A stretch of 64,000 nt of DNA from Lineus longissimus (GCF_910592395.1 NC_088309.1:15628599-15692598); one strand, 5' to 3'. Counted from the first letter of the stretch, positions 46,338 through 58,895 are shown. Numbers and translations are program-made. Notes: generated from the sequence alone by a model not told the origin.

Positions 46338-47058
46338 AATAGCCAGGATTAGCAGCCGCCCGACTCCGACTCCGAGTACGAGTACGAGTCAGAGTCGGAT
46401 CCGCGCGCGAATGTTCAGTTTGATCGATTAGCAACGTCACGACTCCCGGTCAGAGTTGATCTCAGTTCCAGGTGTTTTACGTTAGATGGCGCTGCAAAAC
46501 GTAAACATAGCAGACGACGGAAACAATCAGCTGATCGGCAGTGATTTTCCTTTGATCGTGAATTAAACCAGTTATAGAGAAATGGCAGATAGGCCTACAT
46601 CTTGGACTTGGGAGCAAAAAATAACCCAAGGGCAATTGCATGCTTCCTCACTTGTAATAACCATTGATAACTACTACCATGCACATGATGCATGGCATGT
46701 ACACATGATGTAAACGCATCGCATGTGCATCGATGTGCAAAAAAATCGCGAGAATGCCACCCAACAAAGATGCCCATACAGAGCACCCTTTTTCCACCAG
46801 AACTACATTGCTGGGCATTGACATATCCTTGAAAGCATTTACATTTAAAAACGATCAGGAAATACTCCGAATCTACGATGATAACAGAGAAATTTGCACT
46901 GGGAGCGCACTTACGAATAGAGGACGTCCAACTCGGAGTTTACGAGCGAGTACGAGTGACCACTTGGGAAACCCCCGCACTGTTGATGACGTAAAGCGCA
47001 AAAAGGGAATCACCTCGTACTCGGAGTCGGAGTCGGGCGTCTGCTAATCCTGTCTATT
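46338..47058. mobile_element. 721-bp TIR element inserted in Gypsy pol
   Basis: TIRs of about 45 bp (AATAGCCAGGATTAGCAG, then GCCCGACTCCGACTCCGAG) differ at two positions. ATC flanks both ends (46335-46337 and 47059-47061). Removing the element and one ATC joins the protease-side and RT-side pol sequence in frame. A 3-bp TSD fits a Harbinger-type or similar MITE. The short ORF at 46733-47047 is not a convincing gene. Confidence 0.9.
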
Positions 47059-47061
47059 ATC

Positions 47062-47826
47062 CAGGTGAGGGTACCTAAGCAGATTTTTATAATGAAGGTC
47101 AGATACGCACTGTTCGCGTGTGACCCTATTATTCAAAGAGCCACAAGGGACTAAGTGGGTGGCATGAATATGATCTGACAAATCAGTAAACGCAACAGGA
47201 CGATTATCACGGAAAGTGACATTTTTCTTGAAATTGTTCTTAACCCGAAGAATGGCTGCACTTTTCCTGAGCTTTACCAACATGTATGATGGACAATATT
47301 TGCTGAACTGCTCGGTAGGCTGCAGCAAAACCTCAGTATGTTTGAGCAACTTAGGAACTTTGCCTTTGACTACAATACTCCTAGTCTGACCTGGTCTCAA
47401 AGTGACTGTCTGTACAGGTGTGAACTGGATACGCCTGGGTCTGACAGTTAAGGTACTGGTCGAAAAGTCACGTGTACCATTCAATTCCGACAGGGTCCGA
47501 GCACCCAAAAGCAAATCTGGTCCAGTAAGGTTGTCTTCAATAACAGCATGAATGCTGAGCTTATGACCTTGTATAAGAAGCTCAATGTTTATAGCCTTTG
47601 TGGTTTGCAAAAATTCACCATTTCCTATGCAAAAATGTATCGGATCGATGTCAATCTGGGGCAACTTGGAAAGATGAGAAGACTTGTTGACAGATGAATG
47701 TGCGTGTGGCACCTGAATCAACAACTATTACTAATCCCTGCCTATCTGGGAGGTAACTTTTTACATAATTTTGTGTAGTGAGTTTAAGATCAATTGGCTC
47801 TGAGCCCGACTCATGTGTTGCCACGA
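47062..47826 (-). pseudogene. Gypsy protease region, frameshifted
   Basis: VIVVDSGATRTFI holds the aspartic protease active-site triad DSG and lies in the frame open from about 47826 to 47655. The continuation (DPIHFCIGNGEF, LLIQGHKLSIHAVI, DLLLGARTL) is in the next frame from about 47690, so one indel separates them. The rest is the spacer to RT. Confidence 0.75.
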
Positions 47827-47859
47827 TTTACTTCTGACAATGGGTGGACTGTATACTAG

Positions 47860-48716
47860 TTAAACGAGCCAATGAAATATGATAAACACTAACCTGTCTC
47901 TTTCTAGCTTTCTGTTTTTCCTGCTTCACGTAGAGTCTCAACAATTTCGATGTCGGGCCTCGTCCCTGTATCCTAGCATTCCCTATGCCGAGCCGTATCC
48001 AGGCCAGTTTATCCAGTTTAATATGGCATATATATATATATATAGAGCTCCTCAGAATATCTCGAATCACGACCTTGTATTCGCAAGTACACAAGGATTC
48101 AATAAATCGGAAAGTCGAAGTGCAAAACGATTGATACACAGCGACGCGAGTTAAGATAAAGGTATATCAAGTTCGAAAAGGTAAACTATGCGTCTACCAT
48201 GCGGCCACAATAAAATAAATCAATAAAAGGATTCGCATTCGAATCATCTGGGTCGGTCGGCGGGGACGCACAGTCACAACGGACGCAAATAAACAGACGC
48301 AAATATTTACAAAGTTAGTATAGACGCCAAACAGTTACCAAACTACGATCATATTAATGACGAAATGTTTTCTGGCGCACGCTGTATAGTGTATAGACCA
48401 ACGCACGAGGTGCACTCTCGCGTATACTAATTCGCGGTACCTGACTCGCAGCGGCCGGATGAGTCCACAAAGCGATCCAAAAACTGCGGTTTCAGCTCTA
48501 ATCCACTTCAGCTACAGAATCTTTAGTCACAACACATATTATATGCCTTTGATATCCAAAACTGTCTAAAATTAAACAAGCTTCCCGAACATCCGTTGTT
48601 ACACAAGATACCAATTCCGCGCTCGCCGTTCTTCATGTCGCTGCGGTCTTCGGCGGTGGATGCGCCTGAACATCATGGGATGAAGAGTGTACAGGAGTAC
48701 TATTAACATTGTTACA
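47860..48716 (-). mobile_element. 857-bp LTR-like insertion between gag and pol
   Basis: A non-coding block starts TGTAACAATGTTAAT on the minus strand and is flanked by CTAGT on both sides (47855-47859 and 48717-48721), a 5-bp target-duplication length used by LTR elements. Its 3' end reads GTTTAA and not CA, so solo-LTR status is tentative. It contains (TA)n at about 48028-48044. Confidence 0.5.
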
Positions 48717-48757
48717 ACTAGGGGGCGACACAATATGGCCTGTTGACCGTCCACTAT

Positions 48758-49846
48758 CTAAAAATGTGACTGGTAACTAGTATAGTTGGTGTGTTGTTGT
48801 CCTTGATTGTTGTTAGCAGAAGGGTCCCAGTAGTTTTGCTGGTGATATGGCTGCTGCTCAGACGGGCTATATGTAGGCTGGTGCTGATAGTTGTAGCTTG
48901 GTTGACGTGGTCGTTGAAATATGGTATTCGCTGCTCGGGCTGCTGGTGGGATGAAGTCGGAGGGGAGCTCTCCTCGGGCGACTTGAACTTGGAATCGGTG
49001 GCAATAACGCCAGAAATGACCAGTGCGGCCGCAAAAATGACAGGGGTGGCTTTCACGGGATCGTGGACGGCTTGGGGATTGAGACCGTTTTCTCTGCCTG
49101 TGGGTGTAGTCATCGCTTCGAGACGGGCGGCTGGATAGTGGATATGGCGATGAGGGTCTTGGGCTGCATGGTGCATCTGTGTCTTGGCTTTGAAAAGCTG
49201 CCTGGGCCTGCGGTGGCGAAGCCTTATCCATTTTCAGGTCTTCCAACTTGGACAGGATCGCATGGAGGACGTGGTCCGTGGCACTGGCGGTGTGAACTTC
49301 GTCCGCTGCTGTGGAGAAATGTACGCGCTGTGGCGTGATGTCAAGGAACATCTGCGCACATTCGGCGATGGCGTTTGAATCATTGTCAGCATCAATTGCC
49401 ATGATAACAGCTTTCTGACAATCAGGAGGCAAGGTTTGTAGAAGTTTGTTCTTAATCTGGTTGTCGTCATAGCCAATGCGGAGTGCAGCCAGCCTAATTT
49501 TACTTAGGTGCTGTTGCCCGGTCTGGTTTGCGGTGTAAGTAATGGATTCAAACTGCTGTACATTGGCAAAGTGGGAGTGCGTAGGGGAAAACCTACTCAG
49601 AAATTGTGCCTTGAGGTCAGGCAAGTCCTCAAATTCTTGGTCTTCGGCCCAAAGGCGAGCATGTTTAGAGAGGCGACACTTGAGAAGGCGCACAACATTG
49701 TTCAGAGCATCGTCATCACCCGGTTCGTGCAGGTTATGCGCCTGAAGATAGTCATGGAATGACAGCCACCAAGATGTGGCGAGTTCATGGCTTAATACTT
49801 CACCATCAAAGTATGGAGGCAATAAATCAGTGGGGCGCAACGCCAT
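48758..49846 (-). CDS. Gypsy gag-like protein
   Basis: Intact 362-residue frame starting MALRPTDLLPPYFDG. The N-terminal ~200 residues are a retrotransposon gag capsid-like region (WWLSFHDYL, LWAEDQEF, LKAQFLSRF, LLQTLPPDCQ). A Ser/Arg/Pro-rich stretch and one CCHC zinc knuckle (CHFCGRTGHFWRYC) follow, then a Gln/Tyr/Asn-rich tail. Gag packages the element RNA in cytoplasmic particles (family knowledge). It is the only complete coding unit left in this Gypsy copy. Confidence 0.85.
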   Translation of the reverse strand: MALRPTDLLPPYFDGEVLSHELATSWWLSFHDYLQAHNLHEPGDDDALNNVVRLLKCRLSKHARLWAEDQEFEDLPDLKAQFLSRFSPTHSHFANVQQFESITYTANQTGQQHLSKIRLAALRIGYDDNQIKNKLLQTLPPDCQKAVIMAIDADNDSNAIAECAQMFLDITPQRVHFSTAADEVHTASATDHVLHAILSKLEDLKMDKASPPQAQAAFQSQDTDAPCSPRPSSPYPLSSRPSRSDDYTHRQRKRSQSPSRPRSRESHPCHFCGRTGHFWRYCHRFQVQVARGELPSDFIPPAARAANTIFQRPRQPSYNYQHQPTYSPSEQQPYHQQNYWDPSANNNQGQQHTNYTSYQSHF

Positions 49847-49935
49847 TTTGGTCTATGTTGATAAGCTATGGTCATGGGAAAAAAGAAAATTCTCTATTGA
49901 AGGATGGGGGTGATGATACTGTTCAGTTGGCTTGA

Positions 49936-49970
49936 AGAACAAGAGGCCCATGGGCCTTGCGCTCAGCTGA
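49936..49970 (+). repeat. Copy of AACAAGAGGCCC...GCGCTCAGCTGA repeat end
   Basis: Same motif as 6202-6239 in the opposite orientation, just upstream of the Gypsy gag start. The sequence beyond it is non-coding. Confidence 0.6.
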
Positions 49971-49979
49971 CAGAAGATA

Positions 49980-51490
49980 GTTTGAAGTATTCTGGGTTTT
50001 CTCAAGGATGAAGATTATTTAAAGGGGATTATAGAGGCATCTATATTGTAAAGGTTTTGTTGGTATTTGAAAGGGTGCATTCATACTGAAGACGTGGAGA
50101 CATAGGTTTGTTATTAGACGTCCTAATCAGCTAATGGTAGGTGTTGTTGGTAATTTTGATGGTACATGTAGACAAGAGATGGTTTTAGAGTCTTTTCATG
50201 ATGGTACACATAGTTGTTCCAGCATTTCTTGTACACTCTTGGGTTTAGTGGACACTGCGTTAAGAGATGGATGAGATGAAATCAGCATTGTCTATACATA
50301 AGTGCTGATTTGAGAATGATAACATTAACTAAAAGTTTATAAAAATGTAAAGTTTTTTATTGATATAAAATTATTGTCCTGTCCAGCAGGTGATTAGAAT
50401 TACAATGTATACATAATAGGTGTTTAAAAAAACATTTCCATATTTGATTTCTTTATTACCCCTAAACTACAACTTCGATATGGATCAAATATTAATAGCA
50501 TGTAACAGACATTTGACCTATTCATTTTATAAGTTGCAATGATGTTAACCAGTAAAATCTGAGGACTCCATGTCGAGAGTGCATGGTTTTATGAGGGTTG
50601 ATCAAAAAATGACAATCTATGTGATCTTTTATGACTCATTATTATAGCCTATTATGTAACTAAACTTTACCATAAAAACTTACGGACATCAGTCGCATTC
50701 TTTAAAAATCGGGTCCGTATTGGAGATGCAGTTTAGGTTTAATAACCATATCAAAAGTGGAAATGTTTTTTAAACGCCTAGTAATTTTGATTTTTATCAA
50801 TCATATTTCAATCACATATAAAATCACTCATTAAGAAACAAAAGTAAAATGATTACCGTATTCTTGCACATTTAATTGCACCACTGTCGTCATACCTGAA
50901 CTGTTGGTAAAAGTGGAGTGCTGGTATGAATGAACAGGAAGACCAATTTTGAATACATGTTGGTTGAGATGAACTACAAAACTACTGTATGGCATTTGAA
51001 AGGAAATAAAACTATTGTTGATGTTGCTTTGTTTCATGCCACACGGGTGTTTCAGTTAGTGATTTTGCTTTGGTAGCAATCAGAATGCTGAATGGACAAA
51101 ATGATGCAGAGAGAAGATCAGTTACTGGAAGGCAAATGTATGAAATTCAGTGCATCATAGGGTCTACATTATTCAACTGAATCTATTCATATCAACATGG
51201 CGGTAAAAGTGATCTAATAAGTAGTGGGAAAAAAATTGTCAATTTCACACCTAATGTCATGCCGTTAAAAGTGCGAGAATACGGTAACTTTGCAACTGCC
51301 AGTGATGATTTCATCAAAAGTACCAAAAAATGGAAAAACCATGAAAATAAGTGGAATTTTCCCTCATTGCTATTATTTGTAAGTGCTTGATGTGAGCTTT
51401 CAGCAATTTTCTATGATTTTGTTTATTTTGTAATTCTTATGAAATCGGGACTGGTAGTAACAGGGTAAAAATGATAAATGCAAGTTTTAT
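49980..51490. other. non-genic stretch
   Basis: AT-rich; no ORF with family resemblance and no clear repeat structure was found. Confidence 0.5.
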
Positions 51491-51492
51491 TA

Positions 51493-52194
51493 CAGAGGGT
51501 GTTCCAAAAAAGGAAACTGAGTCACACCTTAAATTCCTCGGTTACTGGGAAAAATGAAAAACCACTATTTGTTACATAATTTTCTCCTCTGACATCATAT
51601 CTGATTTATCGTAATGGATGACCCAGCACTGACTACCAAAACTGACCATGTCAGAAATGATTTTACATCAACATCAGTTAATTGTCAATGAAAACGTCGA
51701 AGTTTCATTGGGTTGAAATGGAAGATTTAAAGGTAAATTAAATTTGTTAGCAAAGCTTTGAATAGGACATTGGTACTGGTCCATTCAGTGTTGCAAAATT
51801 GACTCCGCCAAAAATGGAGCAAGGTCAGTTTCGACATGGTGCGTCTCAGTAGACAGTGCTTGGTCATCCATGGAGATAAAATTGAATGTCAGGATGTCCC
51901 GCAAAAGAGGAAATAATTATGTGACAGATGGTGGTCTTAGTGGTCTCTGATTTCTGCTTTAGTCGTTCATTGTCACAAATTCAGCAGGTGAATTTAGGTG
52001 TCAGTGGTGTATGAGCATTTTTGACGAGGTTGGTTTTGGTATTCAGTGCTAGACGATCGATGAAGACAAATCAGATATCATGCGAAAGAGGAGAGAATCA
52101 TGCAACAGATGGTGGTTTCCGATTTCTCCAATATTTAGCAATAACCAAGGAATACACTGATGTATCTTGGTTTACTTTTTTCTGGGACACCCTG
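51493..52194. mobile_element. ~700-bp mariner-like MITE
   Basis: Ends CAGAGGGTGTTCC and GGGACACCCTG are imperfect inverses extending about 60 bp, with TA outside both (51491-51492 and 52195-52196). CAGGGTGTCCC ends are typical of mariner-type elements. Non-coding. Confidence 0.7.
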
Positions 52195-52687
52195 TAAAGG
52201 CCTATGGCAAATTTGGATGGATTTTCTCAAGCAGGTTATCAGAATTTCAATGTAGCAAATCACATATAGAAATATTGATTAAGAAACAAAAATACTAGTA
52301 AAATTATTAACAGAAATAATGTAGGAAGTGGTGTCTTTTTACTAACACACAAGACTTTACAAAGTTTGAACAATACAGGGTAAACGAACATGAATGATTG
52401 ACATAACTTAATACTCATGAATCAAGTATAGAAGTTAACTTGGTTAAACTTGTAATGATACTACATAAGTACAGGGTGACCAGACAAGACCGTTGAACTG
52501 ATGGAATTGAAACTTTCAGGAGAGTATTGTCATCGCGGCTCAATATAGATGAAATATGAAGCATATGTACCTTTTCAGGAGTGGATGTGACAAGTACCTT
52601 TATGGGTTGCAATTGTTTCTGGTCACCGTGTATTCAAGTTGGCAGTGGGAGACTTGTTTTTAGCAAGTGATTAAAGTTTCAAGTGAT

Positions 52688-55223
52688 TTAAGACTCTGTG
52701 CTGAATGATACTGCCATGAGATTGGTGTTGAATTTTACCCCGAAGGGCTCAGCTCGGAGGAAGAATCCGTCAATTTCTTCTGTTGTGTCCATTGGGGCCT
52801 GGTGAAATTTCATGAAATCAGACAATGCTGGGTTGCGGGCATTGATACGGTATTTTACACCATGGTCAGATAAATTGAGTTTAACTTTTACTTGTTTGAT
52901 TACTGAATTGGATAACTGACGCATCCCACAGCTGTTACATTTGTACATATCATCATACAGGTCATCAATATCAATACTGGCTTGGCAGCTGTTGCAGGAA
53001 ATTACGATTTCGGACTGTACTGTTTCACACTTTGCTTGAGTGAGTTCTGTCAATTCTTCGGTAGTTGGCAAGTCCAAACATGGGTTATCCATGCTGTTGG
53101 TCTTCGTAACGATAGTGGAGAAGGTGGTTTGCAAGTGTTTGATGTTAAAGTTAGACACCGACAGGTTTTCGAACTTGTAAGTATTGTGTACTTGGATGCT
53201 GTCGATAATCGTTGCCCATGCAGTAAGTTTCGTGGAAGTGTTCTCGTCCGCAATAGCGTACACTTTATTCTTTGTGGGTTCTGAGCGGTAGCTCAATGTT
53301 ATTTCACATTCCTCTTCGACGACACCGCTGACATAAGCTGTGAGATTGATCTGAAATTGTGAAAAGTTTATAGGTTGCAGTTGGTGTTAAAATATACATT
53401 GTCTGGAATTATACAGCTAACATTGAAGAAAAGTGAAAGACAAAATGAAGAGAATTTTGCAGTCGCAGATTTAAGGGTTACAAGTTAGTTAGATAATCCT
53501 AAGGGATATCACTTCCAACATAATGGTAAAGTATTTCAGTACCGGTAAAGAGTTTTCTCTTTCAAAAGTAATGTCAATCAGGATGAAGGCTTGGACTCAG
53601 TTCTTCACATATCACAGAATACCTTCCTTGTTGTTTGTTTATCATAGAACAGTCTCATCAATGAAGTATCAGAGTAGTTTGATTTAAATGATTTAATTAC
53701 TTTAATTTCCGTGTCTGACACAACTTGTGTTTCTTGTGGGCTAAGGTAAGAGTCAGTATAGGGTGCATGCGAACTTCATACTTCAAGATGATTGCAGATG
53801 GGTTTTACAGCATACAGTATTTTGAGCATTCACATGGTGAATCTGAATTTTACAACATCAACTTCAATATGTTGTATATTTGAGTTGGTTTGGAAATTAC
53901 TAAATATATTATCACTGTGTAGGACTGTTGAAATTGTTTCATTAAGTTACCTTTTTTTTTTCTGTTGATGGGATATTTCGGACAAATTCTGTAACTGTAG
54001 TTGTTATCGGTTGTATCACTGGTGGCTGCTGTGGTTTAAAAGCGAGAGTTTTCTTGTTTGCTTCTAGGGTTGTATCTTTCGTAACCTTGATATCAGTTTT
54101 ACTTTTATCCTGCCAGTTTGGTGCAGTGACAATATCCATGAGCTTGATTGGGCTTCTGAAAAGTATGAAAATACATAATTGGAATCCAATGGCTAATGAA
54201 TTTGATATCTTGTATGGGGGTATAACTTTAAGGAAGTAATCGATAAGAATGAAGGTGGCAGGTTAACTCTTTTTTATGTGTGCCCTCTCTTCTCGTATTG
54301 TGTGCATCCTCTCCCCATACTGTGTGGGCACTCTTTCTGAGGACTGTGTAGACTTACTGCACGCATGCTTTCCCTAGATGTTGTGCATGCAGTTCTCTAC
54401 ATTGCACAGTACATGATATCGGAGATAACTATTCTGACCAGTACTGTAAGCTGTGTTGCAGAGAGAGCCATTGAACGGAGTTGCACAATGGGGTCGGGGG
54501 GGGGGGGTCAGTAGAGGTGAGGAGAGGTTGTGGCTGGTTCTTCACGGTGTTAGCATGATACAAACGTCGTTATTTGATCATTATAATTCAAGGAGAATAG
54601 GGACTCTTACCGTTTTTCTTCAGACTCCTTGAAGAATTGGTGGTGGTGTTTGTTAAAGCACACAACACGTGAGTATTGGGAAGGTCCAGTCTGGAGTTCA
54701 GCATCGAAGTAAGGGTTATTTGCTTTCGAACGTTTCACCGGCGAGGTATTATGTAGATAGCCAAGAACCGACTTGTCATCGAATGGCCTTTTTTGTGTGT
54801 CAGTTTTCCATTTGGTACTGGAAGAGAAGAAATTAGGATTACATACTACAGATTGTACAGGGTGAATTTCATGGGTAGTGTTGTAAAGAGTAATTTCTGA
54901 AAATATTTTCTTGCTGTGATAGTTGGTGGTGTATCAGTTATAGTTTTTAGAGATGAAGGTGCCAAGGGGAAAGGGGATGGTATTGTGAATCGGGAGTCTG
55001 CTTTGTTGCGATGATACCTTAGAAGACTAAGAGTAATCAATTTAGGTCCAAATTTATGGTAATAATTATCATTTCGCAGATTAGCTGGGATTGGGAGAGG
55101 TGGTCAGATGTCTACAGCCAGCTCTTACCTGCAGTGTGCTGATGGCTCATCTTTTTTCTTCTTCAATGTGTCTGATGTATCACTTCTCTCTTTGTTTTTA
55201 TCCTTTGGCTTAGTGGCGTCCAT
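52688..55223 (-). CDS. RPA-like ssDNA-binding protein of the Helentron, four exons, intact
   Basis: Exons (minus strand) are 55223-55129 (ATG, 95 nt), 54817-54611 (207), 54155-53951 (205) and 53350-52688 (663 with stop). All introns are GT-AG, phases 2, 2 and 0 agree, and the total is 1170 nt, or 389 residues. Exon 1 is Lys/Asp-rich. Exon 2 has a VLGYLHNTSPVKRSKANNPYF motif region. Exon 4 starts INLTAYVSGVVEEECEITL and reads like an OB fold (VYAIADENTSTKLTAWATI). A C4 zinc ribbon follows (CNSC...CNSCG), as in the DNA-binding core of RPA70-like proteins. Helitrons are known to encode RPA-like proteins. The gene follows the Rep-helicase-endonuclease gene on the same strand, so it is most likely the element's own factor for rolling-circle replication. 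Confidence 0.8.
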
Positions 55224-55239
55224 CTTACAATAGTTAGAG

Positions 55240-56985
55240 CTGGAATGATGAAAATACAACATGGCTTGAGTACTGTCAGGAGTTGGAAGTTGCTATAAAT
55301 CTTTGATGGAGAGAAGGGAAGAAATACAGTACAGCCAGAATCAGTCATAAATGGAGTTGTAGACAATTAATTTGAGTCTGAAATGTAAGTAAGTAATAAT
55401 AGTACAATAGATTAAAGGGAAGTGCACTTGAAAATGAACTCCTTGTGTTGGACTTACAGGATCCTGCAACTAGTATTTATTGTATTTTTCAGCATTGCGG
55501 ATCTTCCTTGCAGTGGTGTTGAATTCATCCATGAATAACAATCCGTATTCCATATAGTTTCCAACTCCTGCATTTTTAGTATTGACAGTTCTTTGTTGTC
55601 CTTATGTGTACACAGTGAGCAGAAGTTCTGTACAGCATGATATGATGACTTTCCAGTTTTTTTATCATTCATCAAGTGTATCAATATACAATGTCAATAT
55701 GTTCCTCCTGCCATCCTAAAATACCCCCCCCCCCCCCCCCCGATCTCTCCACCACTTCCTGTCCTAACCAGAGCTGATGACTGCAAGTTATACAAACTAG
55801 CATACCCATGGAGCGGGCAAAGTTGAAATGTAATATACATTAGTTAAATGGGCACGATGATTGAGCTACATTAAATTTCTAACGTTACTGAAGTTTTATT
55901 AAAGGTTAAACACGAAATTAACTGCATTTAGGGACTTATTGCTGCTATCTACAAGCAACCCCCAATAGATTGATTGGAGTACGCTATTTTGCACAATGCA
56001 TTGAGACCAGTGACAGCAGGTCCTGTTCCAAATAAGGCCCTCACATATTAGGCATATCACCTACCCACTCCCGTACCCAATGCCACTGTCGGACCAAAGC
56101 CAGGCGCATGGAGAGATACAGAACGCAATTCAAACTGACAACATCAGTCAGTAAAGAATAAATCAAAGAGCAAGCGCTCGCCACTGTACATATTTTGTCC
56201 ATCCTGGCATAACTGTTTATCGATACCCTGACTGCATGTTCCGGTAGGCCACTCTGCAGAATTTGCCTTCTCACTCAGGTCAGTGTTTCTCGAATAGAAC
56301 TAAAATAGAACACAGGCTAATCATTAATCTCCCTGCTAATACCCTGCACCATGGACCAGGTTGTATAGCACTACATACGTGCTGGAAGCTAATACTGATG
56401 TGGCAGGGAGAATATGCGTGAAGTTTGTTTATACAAATAGATACATACAACTCAAAAGCAGACCTGTGTTTCTATTTTTTTCATGCATTAGATTCCGATA
56501 CATAAATTGATTTTCTGAAGGTTTTTAAATTTCGTGCGGAAACACTAGAGGTCGGTCAAATAGCTGGTATTAGGAGCATGGCCATTGTGAAAGTCAGGCA
56601 GCAGTCTATTTTAACCCTCTGATGCACATACTAGAACTCGTGCTGTATACCGCACCCATTTTGGGATTTTTCACTGGTATTAGATCAAGTGGGTTTACAC
56701 TGTTTATTTTCCCGTTTATTTTTACGGGATGGGGAAATCTTAGTGGACTGTGTAGGGGACATGTCAGGCATCTTCAAAATTTATCAAACTGATGCACTTT
56801 TTTGAGGGGCCCTGAGGTATCATTTTGCATAGAATTGCCCTTTAGTGAATGAAAAATGTCTTCAGATGGCAGGGCTAATATCGTTACAAAGTTGGAATCA
56901 ATGATTTCCGACGAAGGGTATGTGGTGGCAGAAATTGATTATCGGGTATGGGAGATGCAATTGGAGATTAAAGGAAGGGTTGTGA
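55240..56985. other. non-genic stretch between RPA-like gene and endonuclease
   Basis: Contains a C-run at 55725-55741 and AT-rich sequence; no coding region was recognised. It is probably non-coding interior of the Helentron. Confidence 0.5.
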
Positions 56986-57744
56986 TTAAGTTGAATGAGA
57001 TGGAGTTGGTACAGCCACAAACAGAATCTTATGATCAGACCACATACTCTCAATAGTTGATGTAATGACAGATGGAATGTTGCTGAAGACTAGGTCAATG
57101 GTAGTGCCATAATCGGTGGTGACTTCTTTCACTAACTGTTTACAGTTCAGGATTCTTGAAATCATATTTAAGCCTGCAACATTTTGATCATTGGTAATAT
57201 CAAAGTTAAAATCACCAAGGAAAATAGTCGGTGCGGTTAAATCTATTTCTGAAGCTATGGAATGAAGTTTACTGAGTATATATGCAAAGGAGCAATTTGG
57301 TGCTTTGTAAATAGAAATGATTTGCAAGTGTTGCTGGTCTTGTTTTATACTGATGAGTGTTGCTTCAAATTCTTTTGCTGAGAAATGATTCAAAGTAGCA
57401 TTAGTAGCCAATTTGTCAGAAAGATATGATGCCAAACCATGAGGAGGGCGTCTCCCTGATGATTCTTGGTCATTTCTGAAAAGGTGAAAATTCTGGACAT
57501 GAAAATCTTCATCAATATCTGATTGAATCAATCTAGATTCTGCAAAGAGAAAAATGTCTCCCATCATTAGATGTTTATCAGCCAAAATGTCTTGAAAATG
57601 AAGATGAAGCGATCTGGTATTATGAAAAAATATCTTGATAAAAGTGTTAGGAACTGAACAGGGATGAATGAAGTTTAATTTCAGTAGAGATTGATGCTTC
57701 AATCTATTCATTTCTCTATCGACTTGTTGGTTAACGGCAATTTT
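56986..57744 (-). pseudogene. Helentron AP-endonuclease-like domain
   Basis: Encodes about 250 residues with IFFHNTRSLHLHFQDIL, LFAESRL (catalytic Glu), YKAPNCSFAYILSKL, FLGDFNFDI (Asp/Asn) and WSDHKILFVAV (Asp/His), the exonuclease-endonuclease-phosphatase motif order. It is the natural C-terminus of the helicase ORF that stops at 58896. The repeat at 57745-58890 separates the two. The homologous join is seen uninterrupted in copy 2 at about 36.1 kb. Confidence 0.85.
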
Positions 57745-57796
57745 TAGCTCACCTCTTAGCAGAGGTGAGCTTATCCCATACCGTGGCGTCCGTCGT

Positions 57797-57852
<56 letters not shown>

Positions 57853-58890
57853 CGTCGTCCGTTAGCAGGGCACGTTTCGTAACTGTTAGAGCTATTGAGT
57901 TGAAACTTGGTACACATGTACCCTTATGTAATGACACCTGGGAGACCAAGTTTCGGTCCGATTCGTTTCATGGTTTGGCCACCAGGGGGCCAAACGTTAA
58001 AAGTAAAAATATGCAATATCTCCCTTAATAGTAGTCGGGAAATTTTGAAAAAAATATGGTAGGTACTTCTAGCAAAGGTGCATCATATATCCTCCGGGTT
58101 TTTGATTTGACCTCCTTTTCAAGGTCACAGAGGTCAAATGGTGTAAATTGGCCGTTAGGATGTAACGATGGCACGTTTCTAAACTGCAATGACTATTGAT
58201 ACCAAATTTGGTACACATTTACCCCTTAGTCAGGTGATCTCAGGGACCGAAGTTTGGTCCAATATGATTCACCACTTGACCACCAGGGGGCAAAATCCAA
58301 AAACCTTAAAAATGTGATTATTCCTTAACTTCCTGCCCGATTGCCACCAATTTGATATCATGGGTACATCTAACCACCATACAGTATATGTCACACAGGT
58401 TTTTAATTTGACCTTCTTGTCAAGGTCACAGAGGTCAAATGGCCTAAATTCGCCGTCAGGCCGTAACTATGGCACGTTTCTTAACTGCAATTACTATTGA
58501 TCACAAATTAAGTACACATGTACCCCTTGGTCAGGTGATCTCAGGTACCGAAGTTTGGTGCGATCTGATTTGCCGTTTGGCCTCCAGGGAGGGGGCCAAA
58601 TCCTAAATTCTTCAAAATGCCATTATTCCTAGTTAATGACTTGCCCGATTGGCACCAATTTTATATCATAGGTACATCTAATTCTAACAACCATTCAATG
58701 TGTCACCCGGGTCTTTTTTGATTTGACCTACTTTTCAAGGTCACAGAGGTCGAATGTACTGTAAATTGGCCATTTTGGGGAAATTGTAATTGCTTGGACC
58801 TACATCAAACCTAACACTACATGACACAAGACCATGCTCTTTATCCATCTTTCCTCCACATGAGGTGAGCACAATGGCCCTGGCCATTTC
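57745..58890 (+). repeat. (GTC)n tandem-unit interspersed repeat, copy 3, with 5-bp TSD
   Basis: Inserted in the Helentron ORF. Starts TAGCTCACCTC with the GCTCACCTC/GAGGTGAGC hairpin, has (CGT)n at about 57799-57850 and three ~290-bp units starting near 57873, 58168 and 58469, and ends CACAATGGCCCTGGCCATTTC. ATTTT is present on both sides (57740-57744 and 58891-58895). Removing the repeat and one ATTTT restores the helicase-endonuclease frame. Confidence 0.95.
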
Positions 58891-58895
58891 ATTTT

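Larger units (their letters stand above)
41933..49846 (-). mobile_element. Defective Ty3/Gypsy-type retrotransposon with nested insertions
   Basis: Order on the minus strand is gag (49846-48758), protease (about 47826-47044), RT (46334-45830), RNase H (45875-45350) and integrase (45067-41933), the order of Ty3/Gypsy. At least three other elements interrupt it (47860-48716, 46338-47058, 41991-43157). It also has several stops, frameshifts and an RT deletion. Flanking LTRs were not identified. Confidence 0.85.

Noticed and set aside
46733-47047. 104-codon ORF inside the 721-bp TIR element
   Set aside because: It runs into the TIR repeats and has no recognised domain.
56856-57056. Plus-strand ORF beginning MSSDGRANIV
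   Set aside because: It overlaps the antisense of the endonuclease C-terminus and shows no independent support.
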